From positions 483,043 through 547,042 of the forward strand of contig JAXLTY010000003.1 in NCBI GenBank assembly GCA_046329815.1: a stretch of 64,000 nucleotides of DNA, in the 5' to 3' direction. Below, piece by piece: positions 7,719-18,625 of this stretch; position 1 is the first letter of the stretch, and the number at the start of each line of letters is the position of its first letter. The position numbers were made by a program, and so were the translations under genes. The notes under the pieces were generated by a model that was not told the origin of the DNA, did not search any database, and worked only from the letters and a program-made list of their open reading frames with translations. Source of the stretch: JADJSS01 sp046329815. Lineage in GTDB: Bacteria; Bacteroidota; Bacteroidia; Chitinophagales; JADIYW01.

Positions 7719-9584
7719 ATGAATCAACCATTCCTGATACAACTTGCCGGTTTTTTCGCTCAAAAAAAAACACAATACATTAGCTTACTGGTGTTGATCT
7801 TATGTTTATATTTCAAGGTAATTTTCTTTGATTTTAATTTAGATGACTACATTATTACGGATGCAATTGCAGGCAAAACGAACACTATAAAAGAAGTGTT
7901 TGGTCTTTTTAAATTATCATACAACCATACTGATTACAGACCGATCGTTTTACTAAGTTATGGATTTGAACAATTCTTATTTGGAGAAATAAAACCGGCT
8001 GTTTCACATAGCATTAACTTGATTTTATATTTTTTCGTATGCGCTTCAGCATTGAATTTATTTCAAATTCTATTTGATAAAAAATACAACCTGCTATTAT
8101 TTTCCGCAGTTGTTCTTTTTTGTGTTCATCCGTTAAACACAGAAGTTGTTTGCAGCTTAAAATGCAGAGACAATTTATTGAGTATGTTTTTCGGACTGAA
8201 TGCTGCCCTGTTTTTTATACTGTTTTTAGAAGAAAAGAGTAAGCAAACATTTTATTTATGCTTGTTTTTATTGTCAGCAATTACGGCTGTTCTTTCAAAA
8301 ATGGATGCGATCGGATTTTTACTGTTTTGTATTGCATACACTCTGTTTTATAAAAAAGAGAAAAAAATAATTTATGGTATTGTTTCGGCGATCATAATTT
8401 TCATCGTATTAAATCTTACTTCTTATATTCAAACAACTGCTCTTTCTCAACAAGCCGTTATTGAAACGCTGAAAGGCAAAGTTACTTTCACAGAAAATCC
8501 GCTCGCATTAGAGTTTACTATGGCTAACAGATGTATTGCTTTTATTAATACCATCTATTTTTATTTCATAAAACTGATTCCGGTTTCAGGTTTCAGATAT
8601 TATTATGGTTATAATTATTATGATGTTTTGTCAACAAATACGCTTTCGTTCTTTAGCGGAATACTGCTACTTATTTCATTTATCGCTTTATTTATTCTTG
8701 CTCTGAAAAAACAGGATAAGATTTTGCTTGTTTCTGTTATTGGTATTTTTGTTTTATCATTTTATGCATTGAATTTTTATTTGCCTGTTGCCGGAATTGT
8801 AGCAGACCGATATGTTTTTATGGCAAACTTATTTTTCTGCTTGATGATAACTTATTTGATTCAAATGTCTTTTGTTTTTCTGAAAAGACCACTTCACAGG
8901 CAGGCATTCATATTTATTGTAATTTTATTTACTGTATTAAGTACATTGCGAATTCCTGCTTGGAGAAATTTTAAAACATTAATAGATACCGATGCGCCAA
9001 AACTATATTCATCTTATGAAGCAATGCGTATTGCATCAGGTGCTTATTATAAAGAATATGAAGCAGAAAACGACATCTCTATAAAAAAAACATACCTGGA
9101 AAAATCTATTTTTTATGCAGAAAAAGGCGTACAGGTTTATCCTGAAAACTATCTTTTATTTTTGTTTTTGGGTCAATATTATTTCAAAGCAAACGAACCG
9201 AAAAAAGCAATACAAGCTTTGCGTACTTCTATAAAGAATGACACATCTACTATAGATGCTTTTGTTTATCTAGGTGATGCATATTATTCATTGAAAAAAA
9301 CTGACAGTGCCTTATTTTTCTATAAGAATGGCTTACACATTGATCCGAAATCGCAACTCTTGATCAATAATATTTCTACCGTTTATTATGAAATGAATGA
9401 CAAAGACAATTGCTTAAAATTCAACTTAGATTTAATCCATAAAGATTCTTCTACTTTCGCAGCGCATGAGAATCTTGGTTACTTTTATTTAAATGCAAAA
9501 GACACAGCTAAAGCAACTGAATACTTTAAAAATGCTGTTAAGTTTGGCTTGGATGCAAACTCATTACCAATAAGCATACAATAG
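7719..9584 (+). CDS. Membrane glycosyltransferase-like protein with C-terminal TPR repeats
   Basis: 621 residues. The first 420 or so are a multi-pass membrane region with an early luminal loop containing DFNLDDYIITD, an acidic pair as in GT-C O-mannosyltransferases and TMTC-type proteins, and CVHPLNTEVVCSLKCRDN, resembling the HP-x-x-E-x-V segment of that group. From about residue 450 come tandem TPR units (AEKGVQVYPENYLLFLFLGQ, ALFFYKNGLHIDPKSQLLIN). The architecture is that of Bacteroidota TMTC-like proteins, expected to act at the periplasmic face of the inner membrane. Donor and acceptor are unknown. The stop codon lies at the very start of a repeated palindromic element. Confidence 0.8.
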   Translation: MNQPFLIQLAGFFAQKKTQYISLLVLILCLYFKVIFFDFNLDDYIITDAIAGKTNTIKEVFGLFKLSYNHTDYRPIVLLSYGFEQFLFGEIKPAVSHSINLILYFFVCASALNLFQILFDKKYNLLLFSAVVLFCVHPLNTEVVCSLKCRDNLLSMFFGLNAALFFILFLEEKSKQTFYLCLFLLSAITAVLSKMDAIGFLLFCIAYTLFYKKEKKIIYGIVSAIIIFIVLNLTSYIQTTALSQQAVIETLKGKVTFTENPLALEFTMANRCIAFINTIYFYFIKLIPVSGFRYYYGYNYYDVLSTNTLSFFSGILLLISFIALFILALKKQDKILLVSVIGIFVLSFYALNFYLPVAGIVADRYVFMANLFFCLMITYLIQMSFVFLKRPLHRQAFIFIVILFTVLSTLRIPAWRNFKTLIDTDAPKLYSSYEAMRIASGAYYKEYEAENDISIKKTYLEKSIFYAEKGVQVYPENYLLFLFLGQYYFKANEPKKAIQALRTSIKNDTSTIDAFVYLGDAYYSLKKTDSALFFYKNGLHIDPKSQLLINNISTVYYEMNDKDNCLKFNLDLIHKDSSTFAAHENLGYFYLNAKDTAKATEYFKNAVKFGLDANSLPISIQ

Positions 9585-9725
9585 ACTTCTTGTGAAATTC
9601 AAGAAATCTCATGCTCACGCGTCATGGCGAGGCACGAAGCGATCTTATTTGAATGGCAAAGAGATTGCTTCACTGCGTTCGCAATGACGCGCGATGCGCA
9701 GAATAGTAAATTTCGCAAGAGGTCT
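9583..9725. repeat. REP/BIME-like interspersed palindromic element
   Basis: Nested inverted repeats: outer arms at 9583-9600 and 9708-9725 (AGACtTCTTGtGAAATT type, two or three mismatches in 18) and inner arms at about 9619-9646 and 9661-9690 (GTCATgGCGAGG..GAAGCgATCT type). The GTCATTGCGA/GAAGCAATCT pattern is a common mobile-like intergenic palindrome in many bacteria. It overlaps the stop of the TPR gene and has no coding potential. Confidence 0.75.
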
Positions 9726-9729
9726 AATT

Positions 9730-9763
9730 AAAAAATCCGTTTCAATTACGAAACGGATTTTTT
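9730..9763. terminator. Bidirectional terminator between convergent genes
   Basis: A 14-bp stem (9730-9743 with 9750-9763) and a 6-base loop, with A-rich left and T-rich right flanks, so it can terminate both the TPR gene (plus) and the giant surface-protein gene (minus). Confidence 0.8.
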
Positions 9764-9800
9764 ATTTATGATTTACAAAATCGATTTTCTAATAAATCAA

Positions 9801-12800
9801 TTATTCTTTCACAAACTTAGAATTGAATCTTTCGCCACTGTCTGTATTTTGCAATTTAATGATATACATGCCTTTTGCATAATCAGCAGCATCTACCACA
9901 ATTGTATGAATTCCTGCATCCAGTTTAAACTTATTGTTCATCATAGACTGACCAATTGCATTGAAAATATTCAAATCTAATTGTTGTTCAGCACCTGCCT
10001 GGTAAACAATATTTAATTGATTATTCGTTGGGTTCGGATAGATTTTAATGATACCGTCTGTTACCTCAGATTGATCTACTCTGATCAAAATAATATCTGA
10101 ATATTTGAACTGACCATCAATATCTATCATTTTCAAACGATAGTAATTATTGCCTGTCACCGGATGCTCATCATTTAATGTATAGCTACGTGGTGTACTG
10201 CTATTGCCTGCTGCAGGTCGCTCGCCAATGTAAGTAAAGTTGGTTCCGTCTAGACTTTTCTCTACTTCAAATTTCAATGAATTACGTTCAGATGCTGTTG
10301 TCCAGTTTAGCACATTGACTGTACCATCATTATAACCTGTGAATGTGGTTAATTCAATCGGCAGTACCGTTGATGGCGTAAGTGTTGATTTGATAATAAT
10401 TACTTGCCCTGAAGAAGCGCAACCTGCCGTATTTTCATCACTGATTACCTGCATTACATAAGTAGAGCAACCAGGTAGAATATACGTTTGATTAAAGTTG
10501 GTAGCGGTTGTACCGCCTGTAACTTCCTGGAATACGGCACAGTTTACTAATAAGTCATCACCTTGAGAATTAGAACCAACTGGTGCATCACAAGGCGTAT
10601 TGTCTAAGAATAAAGACATTGCTGTAGCACCACAACCAACTGCAGTTACAGAGAATACGACCGTAACTGTATCAACCGGTGTACCATCGCAATCTGTAGT
10701 GAATTTAAAATAGTTCACAGAGTTGTTGCTGCCAGGCAAACAATCATAATATCTTGGTGTCATGTTTGTACCATTCGTATTCATATTCCAGCATTGTGCT
10801 TGTCCGTACGTTAGTGAGTTTGTACCACAAGTTGTTTTAGGTGGACAATCTACTGAAATACAGAAACCAAATCCTGTTGTTGATGGGCTGGTTGGTGCAT
10901 TTTCATTGAATACCTGTACATATAATGTTTCACCAGGAAATGCTGCCAAGGTAAAATCAACATCGCTCGTTAAGCCACCACTACCACAATTTATTTGTTG
11001 TAATGTTCCACCACAACCGCCAGTTGCCCTGAATACACCTATATTTTCTACTGAATTATTCAATGGTCCTGGATATTCGTCATTACCTTGAATACGAATT
11101 CCGGTTGCATCTAAAGGAACCGTAAATTTGAACCAATAATCGTTACAATTATAAGTTCCGTTACAACCAATCGCTGTTTGTGTGCGAGTAGCGTTATCTA
11201 CATAAGGGCTCACAGAATTATCAATGCTATAATTATTTGTATAGTACTGACCATCTGCCGTACATGGACCTTGTGCTTGTGTTCTTACGAACTGTGTTAC
11301 ATCTATTGCGCCACAAGGTTCGTCATTTGCAGGTGGTGTCGGTGATGCGTCCAAATTGGTTAAATTGAAATTCCATGTTCCTTTATCAGTAACTAAATCA
11401 TTACCATCAAACTGAATATAGTACGTTCTTCCTGCCATCAAACAACGTAAATCCCAGGTTGTAGAAATAGAAGTTAAAGTGCTTGTATTGTCTTCTCTTA
11501 CTAATCCATTAAATCCTGAAACAGCGCAGTTATATCCAACCGGTGCTAAATATAAACTTGCATTTAATGACAATAATACTGAACTGTAAGAAGAAGTATT
11601 TAATCGAACTTCGCCGGATGCAGGTGCTACAAACTGATACCACAACGTTTCATCATACGCGCTTCCGTTGGATGGCGATTGCGGCACCGGTGAAATATTC
11701 GGTTCGCCGGTTTGTGTTGTTGCACAACGATTGTCAGCAGATTGATTAACTCCATTTACAGCAACAGTTGGTGCTGTGCAAATATTGTCCGGTGGATAAG
11801 TAGAACCTGATGTAAAGTTAACAGCTACGCTAAAGTTAGTACCTGCGTCGCCACCACCGATTCCGTCCCAACCTTGTACTTGTACAAAGTATGTTCTACC
11901 TTCTTCAATTTCCCAACATTCTAAATTCAATGTTTCATCATTTGTAACACTGTTTACGGCTGGTGATGCTTTGATCTCTGTAAGTCCGCCAAAGTTCGTT
12001 GAGCCGCCTGAACATACAGTGGCATCTTGTCTGTACACCACGATTGACGCATTGATTGGATCTGCACCATTATTAGTTACAGAAACAGAATATGTTCCGT
12101 CAGTGCTACTTGCTGTAAATTTGTACCATAATGTATGGTCATAACTTATATCGGTAATATCGTTGAATGGTCCGTTTATATTCGGCTCACCAATTTCTTG
12201 TGTCGCGCAACGGTTATCTTGACTGTTCGCTGTCTGAGTTGCTGTAGTAGTAAATGTTCCCATATTTCCATTAGCAACTGTTGCTCCGATTCCACAAATA
12301 TTATCATTAACAGGAACTGCATGTACTGCCGATGTTAACTGAATATTGAAATTACCAACATCATTAGAGCCAATTAAATCATTCCCATCTACTTGTATAT
12401 AGTAACGTTTCGTAGGATCTAAACAAGGCCATGTTTCTGTTACCTGATCTGTAGTGCCGATCGTATTTAATGCTAAACCGGTACCAGAAGCAATTTCTTT
12501 TAATTGAGACCAGTTTGGAATATCTGCCGGTGAACCTGTGCAAGTAATGTTTGCAGTACCAGTTTTCTCATATAAAACATAGTTAATACCACCATTAATT
12601 CCAGATGTCGGTTCTAATGTCATTGTTACATCTGCTGATGCAGGAACTGTAAATGTAAACCATACCGTTTCATCATAATTATTGTCTTCAACATCGTTAC
12701 CGCTACCACCAATATTATCTGATGTATTTGGTTCACCTGTTTCTTCCCATGCACATTTATTTGTTCTTCCTAACACACCTGTTGGAATTGTCAAATCTTC

Positions 12801-15800
12801 TGCATTACAAATCAAGTCATTTGAAGGACCGGGATTTCCTGAACCATCGTCCGTAACAGTTACTATAAAGCTGCCTTGATCTGTTGAGATATCATTTCCA
12901 TCTACCTGAATCCAATATTTAGTATTTGGCAATAAGCAAGTAAACGAATTTGAAACAGAAGAGTTATTCAATAAATTATCAGCAGAACTTCCTTCCTGAA
13001 TCAATCTTCCGCTTGGTGCGCTGGTAGTTCTGTAATATGGGCTTGTACCATTATTGTAGTAAAGTCTGAAATTCGGACGGAATGTTTCCGATGTAACAGC
13101 AGGATCATCTGCAACATTTACTGTGATGACACCTGGTTTTGCCGGTGTTGTAAAATAGAACCAAACTGTCTCGTCTTCATTAGAATTGGTATGATCTGTT
13201 GCATCTAAACCACAGTAATCACCTGCTTCTCCGGTTTCACAGGTTGCACATCTATTATGTCCATTAATAGTTAAAGAACCACCGGCAGTTAAGAATCCGT
13301 CAATCGGAGCAACATTATCAACCGGAATAGCATTTGCCAAATCATCATTTACTGGTCTGCCTGTGCCAGAACCCAAGTCTCTTACTGTTAAGTTGTAATA
13401 GAAGTTATCTGTAAATGTTGGAATTGTGATTCCGAATAAACTTGCATCACCACCATCAACCTGAATATAATATGTTGTATTTGGTGAAACGCACGGCAAC
13501 GTTACTTTTGCAGAATCGACAGTTACAGTACCTAATAATGTTGCAAAACCCATGTTAGAAGCTAATTCATCCATATTTGCAAATGGCGTAGATGAACATG
13601 GTGTTGTACATGTACTGCAAGTAGGAACATATTTGTACACTGTAATTGATGGCACTGAATTGAATCCGCCAACACCTAATAATGATTTTAAGACAACCTG
13701 TACTGCTCCCGGATTTGCACTTGTAGTAAATTTATGCCACATCGTTTCGTCATATTCAGGTTCATTCATTACAGCGCTTTGTGTAGTATTTGGTTCACCA
13801 AATTGTTGTGTTGCACAAATATTATTTTGATTCAATAAATTCAATGTTCCGCCACTTGGAAGATTACCGCTTCCAACATTTGTTGCACCACAGATATCAT
13901 CGTTGGTTTGGAAGTTAAGATTGATTGCGCTCATTGCAATAGAAATATCAAAATCGCCCTGATCAGAACCAAATAAAGGACAAGTACTTGTTCCTAATAC
14001 GCGTAAGAAATATCGTGTATTTGCTTTTGGACATGTAATTTTAATTTCTTCTTCACGCGGTGACAGCACATTAAATATTTTTCCTTCACCAACTCTTAAT
14101 AAATTATTGAATTGAGAATTGCTGGCTGCCTGTGAATTACAAGATGCTGTTGTGAAATTACCATTGTACTCATACAAATCTAAATCAGGATCGAAGCAAG
14201 TACCAGAAGGATTTGTAACTCTGATTGTAATGTCACCAGGACGCAATGGGCCTAATGACGGACCCGTATTAAATGTGTACCAAACAGTTGGATCACTTCC
14301 CTGATCAAATGGATTTAAATCCCAGCCATTTGCTTCCGGTTCATTTCGTTCAGCAGTTGCGCACCTGTTGTTATGCGTGAAATTAATTGTTTCACCAGGA
14401 TGCAGGAATGTATTCTGATTTAAAATATTCAGTGTGCCGCCTGCATTATAAACCTGATGTGCCTGACAGAACAAATCATTTCCGCCTGGTTGCGAAGTAG
14501 ATGGTGTTGAATAATTGACATTTGACGCATATGTTAATGGTGCTGCCAATGTAGTTACTTTCATTCTAAACTGACCCGTTTCGCAGTCTGTTCCTGAAAA
14601 TGCCGGACCGCATGTTGTAAGATTTCGGTTTCCGTCCACCTGAACCCAGTATGTTCGTCCAGGCACCAAACATTCTACTGTTATTTCTTCATCATCTGAA
14701 TTAGCAATTCCGAAAATTGCCGGATCATAATCCTGATCAAATTTGTAACCGCCAGATTGTATGTTTGCACAGTTTTGGCTTGGAATATCAAAAATAGCTA
14801 TACCTAAGTCTATATCGTCAATTCCGCCATCTTCAATCGCTTCAATTTTTACTTTACCTGTTGTTGGCGCAACAAACTTAAACCATAATGTATGTTCTAC
14901 ATCAAAATTAAAAGCTAATCCAGAAATATTATGTGCAATTTTTCCAGGTCCTTCGTAAGACTGATCTATTGTTGCACACTCATTGTTAAATGCAATTGGT
15001 GAATTATAGACTGAACCTGCTGCATTACCAATAGGTGCCATATTGTATGCCATACAAATAGAATCATTTGTAGAAGCAGGAATACCATTTAATTCCTGAA
15101 CTGAAATTCTGAAATCACCTTCTATATCTTCTACATCGGCACCACAAGTGTAACCTGCATCGCCATCAATCATTAAATAATAAGTTCTTCCGGGCACTAA
15201 GCATCTTGACACCATATACTCATCAAAACCGCAAGAGCCAGTACAAGGAACACAAATGCCTGTATAATCTTCAGAATTTAACGGATCAATTTCAACAGCG
15301 CCACCGTCAAAGCCATTTCCACTTCCAATTTCTGAGAACCTGTTTTTATCGAAACAATTCGTAGGTGTTTCGTATAGTGCCAATTGAATATTGATATCGT
15401 CATGATAGTCTGCATCACCTTTTATTTGCGCAATATTTTCTGCTCTGATTTTTACTTTTCCGCTAGGTGGTGCTACAAATTTTGCCCAAACAGTTTTATC
15501 TGTTGATGAGTTTCTTGAACGCCAAACGGATGGAATTGGATCATTAATAGATGTCGCGCAACGATTGGTCATACTTGTCCAAGACAAAGAGCCATACGCA
15601 GTTGCAGCAGCATTTACATTTAAGTTTTGCGCAAAGCAAGGTTCGTCATGTTTAAGTGTAGAGTTTGGAATACCTAAAGAAGTGAATGGTGTACCGACAT
15701 CACCAGGCGAAGCTGAATTATATAAACCTAAACCTGCATCTAAAACCTGCATTTTAAAATAACCGCTGATACAATCACCTGCGTCTATTAAATCACACGT

Positions 15801-18608
15801 TGCATAATCGCCACCATCAACCTGTATGTAATAATATTTATTTGGATCCAGGCAAGTAGCTATCAAACTGTTTCCTTCGTTACACAATGTAGAGTTTCCG
15901 CAAGTATTATAAATATCGTAAGGGAAAAATCCACCTAATACGCAGTTTGTAAAGCCGGTTTGTTGTTCTGATAATTCACAAATTCCGTGATCCTGAGATA
16001 TTAACGGAGTCCATAAAAAGCGGGGATCAGAACAATGTGCATTCGATCCATCACCTAAAATTGGTTCCCAAATCGCTATTTGTAAATCTAAATCATCATC
16101 AATTCCACTTGGCTGACCAGATGGCGCTGATTGTGCTAATATTTTTACTGAACCTGACAAAGGTGGTTTAAATCTGAACCAAACATCTCTGTCTAGTGGT
16201 TGTGTGAAGTCTGCACGCCAAGGCAGATCCGGTGTTGCACAAAAATTGTCAAAAATATTTGTACCGTTTCCGTTAGCATTCGTGCTGTAACTCAATGCAC
16301 CTGCTACATATGTTCCACCTAAATCGATAGCACCGCATATCGTATCATTGATTGGTGCTCCACCAATACCTGGTGCAGTTGATATTTTGTATGAACCATT
16401 ATCAAATGACCATTCACCTTCATAACAAGTAGAAATCAAACCTGCGTCAGTCACTTGAACATAATAGGTTGTATTTGGTTCCGGACATTTTAAGCGGAAC
16501 ATGTCTTTATAACACGGTGCTCCAAAACCTATACCTGTAGTATGATCGCACAAGTCACCTGCAATGTTCATTTCATCTTGCAATACTAAGTTGCCACCAA
16601 CCGGACAAGCGAACGATGAAGCGTTTTTGTAGAAAGAAACTTCCGAATTAAATGTAGATCCAAGTACACATAAAGAACCTCTGTTTCCATTGCCAAAATT
16701 ATCGTCGTTATTGTACCAATAGATCCAATCAGGTACTGTATTTCCTGTAGTAAATTTATACCAAACTGTTGCACTATGCGAGCCCGATGTTCCAGGTCCG
16801 CCAGGTGTCGCGTTTGGTTCGCCAGGTTCGCCGGAAGCGCATTTATTTGTATGCGGTAAATTGAAATATGGTGCACCTGAAAATTTAGAGCTACTTGTCC
16901 AATTCACATTTGTTGCAGTACCGGTAGCCAAACCATTAGATGTGATAATACCTAAATCGGTAGCACCACAAATATTATCTGATGGCCGGAATGCGTCTTT
17001 TCTGACTCTAATAGAAAAATCAACATACTCTTCAGTCCATGGTGTTGAAGCATGATCAACCTGAATGTAATAAGTTGAATTTGGTTCTAAACAAAGTAAA
17101 TGCAGATCTGCATCGCCGAAATCCAAATTTTGAGTATAGTCTAGCATCGACAAATTAGCAAAGCTTGCTGCGTTTTCCGGCGAACAAGTTCTGGTTGTAG
17201 CAGTGGTTTGTCTATATACTGCAAAAGTTGGCCACGATGTAGATGCTGAGCTTGATAATCTGTTTACTTCAATTGCATATGTATGCTGCAATGTAGTGCT
17301 TCCTGCAGGTGGCGCCGGTGTAGTAAATTTATACCAAACAGATTTATCTACACTTTGAACTGGAAATACATCTGGTTCGCCTGGTGCAACTGTTGCACAT
17401 GCGTTAGATTGATTATTAATAAAAAGGTCTGTATTAGTGGTATTTGATAATGGAGCCGGATATGCATCTAAACTTAATGCGTTACATATCTGATCCGGTC
17501 CTGCTTGACGTCCATTATCTGTAACAACCAAATTAAAACGTCCTTGGTCGCAAGTACCTAAGCAACCTACCTGAATGCCTGGTGTACATATCTCTACCTG
17601 AACATAATAGGTTTGGTTTGGTTTCGGACATTTAATATCAATATCACTTAAATCAAGACCTGTGGATCCTACTTGTGATATTTGTGTAAAATGATTTGTG
17701 CTGTAACTAAACGGACAACCTGTTAAGTTATCAGGACCTTCATAAACTTTACACCATGCGGCAACCGTTTCTCCAAATAAACAGGCACCACCGGTGCCAG
17801 AACCACCTATAGCTGATGCATCAACGTTTATATTAGTTCCCGGATTTGGTCCTGTTTTAAATTTCATCCAAACGGTTTCATCACCAGAACCAATATTAGG
17901 TTCATTGGCAGCACAAATATCTTCATGCGAGTAACCAATATTTGTAAAATTATTCCGGGTTCGAGTACCACCGGTTGTTAATGTTCCTAAATCAAATGCG
18001 CCACAAATGTAATCGTCACTAGTTTGTGCTTTCCAGTTTCCGGTGACTTCCCATTGATAGGTGACCGTTATTGTACCACCGCAATTTCCATCTCCGTCAA
18101 AATTCTTATTATAATTACAAGTTGCTGTGAAAGGTCCGTAAGTACCATTGACATTAGAAGGAAATGCCCTGTTGACATTAACCGTACAAGCCAAATCACT
18201 CACTACGTTTGCGAAACCTCCACCAATACAGGCATCAGCGCAATCTTCGTCCCAACCTTCCACATTAAAATCAATATTACCACCTGGCCACTGGCAAGCA
18301 TAATCATAATTTCGATCCCAAACGGTAAAATTCGGGAAATTGGAATTGGAGTTCGCATCATCGCTCAAGTTATAACACGCTTCATCTACATCTGTTCCAC
18401 CATCATCAATATCCCAAACCCAGTCAATACGATTAGTTCCAAAAAATGAACCCGTACAAACCGCATCGCAATCCGTGCCCGATGAGTTTGCTGCTGCAAT
18501 ACTCGTAATACGTAACTTTAAATTTTTCTGCGCAAACGTGTTATTGGTAAAGCCCAATAACAGCACAAATAAAACTATAGAACTTATTTTGGTGTACATA
18601 TTTTTCAT
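9801..18608 (-). CDS. Giant repetitive T9SS-secreted surface protein
   Basis: 2935 residues, one uninterrupted frame. A signal peptide (residues 1-26, ending NNTFA|Q) gives Sec export. The C-terminal 85 residues are a type 9 secretion type A sorting domain: IKIYPNPTNNQLNIVYQAG and GMYIIKLQNTD, ending in KFVKE. Between them are 13-14 diverged copies of a module of about 180-220 residues with a fixed grammar: ND-x-I-C-x-A near the start, then RCAT-x-E-x-GEPN, DETVWYKFTTP, and YYIQVDG at the end. This is reminiscent of bacterial pre-peptidase C-terminal-like jelly-roll domains. The paired Cys (NDxIC, RCAT, C-L-x-P-N-T) imply a disulphide in each module. A role in adhesion, gliding or matrix is inference. 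The upstream neighbour is a small exported protein. Confidence 0.9.
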   Translation of the reverse strand: MKNMYTKISSIVLFVLLLGFTNNTFAQKNLKLRITSIAAANSSGTDCDAVCTGSFFGTNRIDWVWDIDDGGTDVDEACYNLSDDANSNSNFPNFTVWDRNYDYACQWPGGNIDFNVEGWDEDCADACIGGGFANVVSDLACTVNVNRAFPSNVNGTYGPFTATCNYNKNFDGDGNCGGTITVTYQWEVTGNWKAQTSDDYICGAFDLGTLTTGGTRTRNNFTNIGYSHEDICAANEPNIGSGDETVWMKFKTGPNPGTNINVDASAIGGSGTGGACLFGETVAAWCKVYEGPDNLTGCPFSYSTNHFTQISQVGSTGLDLSDIDIKCPKPNQTYYVQVEICTPGIQVGCLGTCDQGRFNLVVTDNGRQAGPDQICNALSLDAYPAPLSNTTNTDLFINNQSNACATVAPGEPDVFPVQSVDKSVWYKFTTPAPPAGSTTLQHTYAIEVNRLSSSASTSWPTFAVYRQTTATTRTCSPENAASFANLSMLDYTQNLDFGDADLHLLCLEPNSTYYIQVDHASTPWTEEYVDFSIRVRKDAFRPSDNICGATDLGIITSNGLATGTATNVNWTSSSKFSGAPYFNLPHTNKCASGEPGEPNATPGGPGTSGSHSATVWYKFTTGNTVPDWIYWYNNDDNFGNGNRGSLCVLGSTFNSEVSFYKNASSFACPVGGNLVLQDEMNIAGDLCDHTTGIGFGAPCYKDMFRLKCPEPNTTYYVQVTDAGLISTCYEGEWSFDNGSYKISTAPGIGGAPINDTICGAIDLGGTYVAGALSYSTNANGNGTNIFDNFCATPDLPWRADFTQPLDRDVWFRFKPPLSGSVKILAQSAPSGQPSGIDDDLDLQIAIWEPILGDGSNAHCSDPRFLWTPLISQDHGICELSEQQTGFTNCVLGGFFPYDIYNTCGNSTLCNEGNSLIATCLDPNKYYYIQVDGGDYATCDLIDAGDCISGYFKMQVLDAGLGLYNSASPGDVGTPFTSLGIPNSTLKHDEPCFAQNLNVNAAATAYGSLSWTSMTNRCATSINDPIPSVWRSRNSSTDKTVWAKFVAPPSGKVKIRAENIAQIKGDADYHDDINIQLALYETPTNCFDKNRFSEIGSGNGFDGGAVEIDPLNSEDYTGICVPCTGSCGFDEYMVSRCLVPGRTYYLMIDGDAGYTCGADVEDIEGDFRISVQELNGIPASTNDSICMAYNMAPIGNAAGSVYNSPIAFNNECATIDQSYEGPGKIAHNISGLAFNFDVEHTLWFKFVAPTTGKVKIEAIEDGGIDDIDLGIAIFDIPSQNCANIQSGGYKFDQDYDPAIFGIANSDDEEITVECLVPGRTYWVQVDGNRNLTTCGPAFSGTDCETGQFRMKVTTLAAPLTYASNVNYSTPSTSQPGGNDLFCQAHQVYNAGGTLNILNQNTFLHPGETINFTHNNRCATAERNEPEANGWDLNPFDQGSDPTVWYTFNTGPSLGPLRPGDITIRVTNPSGTCFDPDLDLYEYNGNFTTASCNSQAASNSQFNNLLRVGEGKIFNVLSPREEEIKITCPKANTRYFLRVLGTSTCPLFGSDQGDFDISIAMSAINLNFQTNDDICGATNVGSGNLPSGGTLNLLNQNNICATQQFGEPNTTQSAVMNEPEYDETMWHKFTTSANPGAVQVVLKSLLGVGGFNSVPSITVYKYVPTCSTCTTPCSSTPFANMDELASNMGFATLLGTVTVDSAKVTLPCVSPNTTYYIQVDGGDASLFGITIPTFTDNFYYNLTVRDLGSGTGRPVNDDLANAIPVDNVAPIDGFLTAGGSLTINGHNRCATCETGEAGDYCGLDATDHTNSNEDETVWFYFTTPAKPGVITVNVADDPAVTSETFRPNFRLYYNNGTSPYYRTTSAPSGRLIQEGSSADNLLNNSSVSNSFTCLLPNTKYWIQVDGNDISTDQGSFIVTVTDDGSGNPGPSNDLICNAEDLTIPTGVLGRTNKCAWEETGEPNTSDNIGGSGNDVEDNNYDETVWFTFTVPASADVTMTLEPTSGINGGINYVLYEKTGTANITCTGSPADIPNWSQLKEIASGTGLALNTIGTTDQVTETWPCLDPTKRYYIQVDGNDLIGSNDVGNFNIQLTSAVHAVPVNDNICGIGATVANGNMGTFTTTATQTANSQDNRCATQEIGEPNINGPFNDITDISYDHTLWYKFTASSTDGTYSVSVTNNGADPINASIVVYRQDATVCSGGSTNFGGLTEIKASPAVNSVTNDETLNLECWEIEEGRTYFVQVQGWDGIGGGDAGTNFSVAVNFTSGSTYPPDNICTAPTVAVNGVNQSADNRCATTQTGEPNISPVPQSPSNGSAYDETLWYQFVAPASGEVRLNTSSYSSVLLSLNASLYLAPVGYNCAVSGFNGLVREDNTSTLTSISTTWDLRCLMAGRTYYIQFDGNDLVTDKGTWNFNLTNLDASPTPPANDEPCGAIDVTQFVRTQAQGPCTADGQYYTNNYSIDNSVSPYVDNATRTQTAIGCNGTYNCNDYWFKFTVPLDATGIRIQGNDEYPGPLNNSVENIGVFRATGGCGGTLQQINCGSGGLTSDVDFTLAAFPGETLYVQVFNENAPTSPSTTGFGFCISVDCPPKTTCGTNSLTYGQAQCWNMNTNGTNMTPRYYDCLPGSNNSVNYFKFTTDCDGTPVDTVTVVFSVTAVGCGATAMSLFLDNTPCDAPVGSNSQGDDLLVNCAVFQEVTGGTTATNFNQTYILPGCSTYVMQVISDENTAGCASSGQVIIIKSTLTPSTVLPIELTTFTGYNDGTVNVLNWTTASERNSLKFEVEKSLDGTNFTYIGERPAAGNSSTPRSYTLNDEHPVTGNNYYRLKMIDIDGQFKYSDIILIRVDQSEVTDGIIKIYPNPTNNQLNIVYQAGAEQQLDLNIFNAIGQSMMNNKFKLDAGIHTIVVDAADYAKGMYIIKLQNTDSGERFNSKFVKE

Positions 18609-18625
18609 ATAGAGATTGTTATGAG

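Noticed and set aside
12135..18449. Several plus-strand open frames of 60-140 codons inside the giant surface-protein gene
   Set aside because: They are antisense to a continuous repeat-bearing frame and show no protein-like features.
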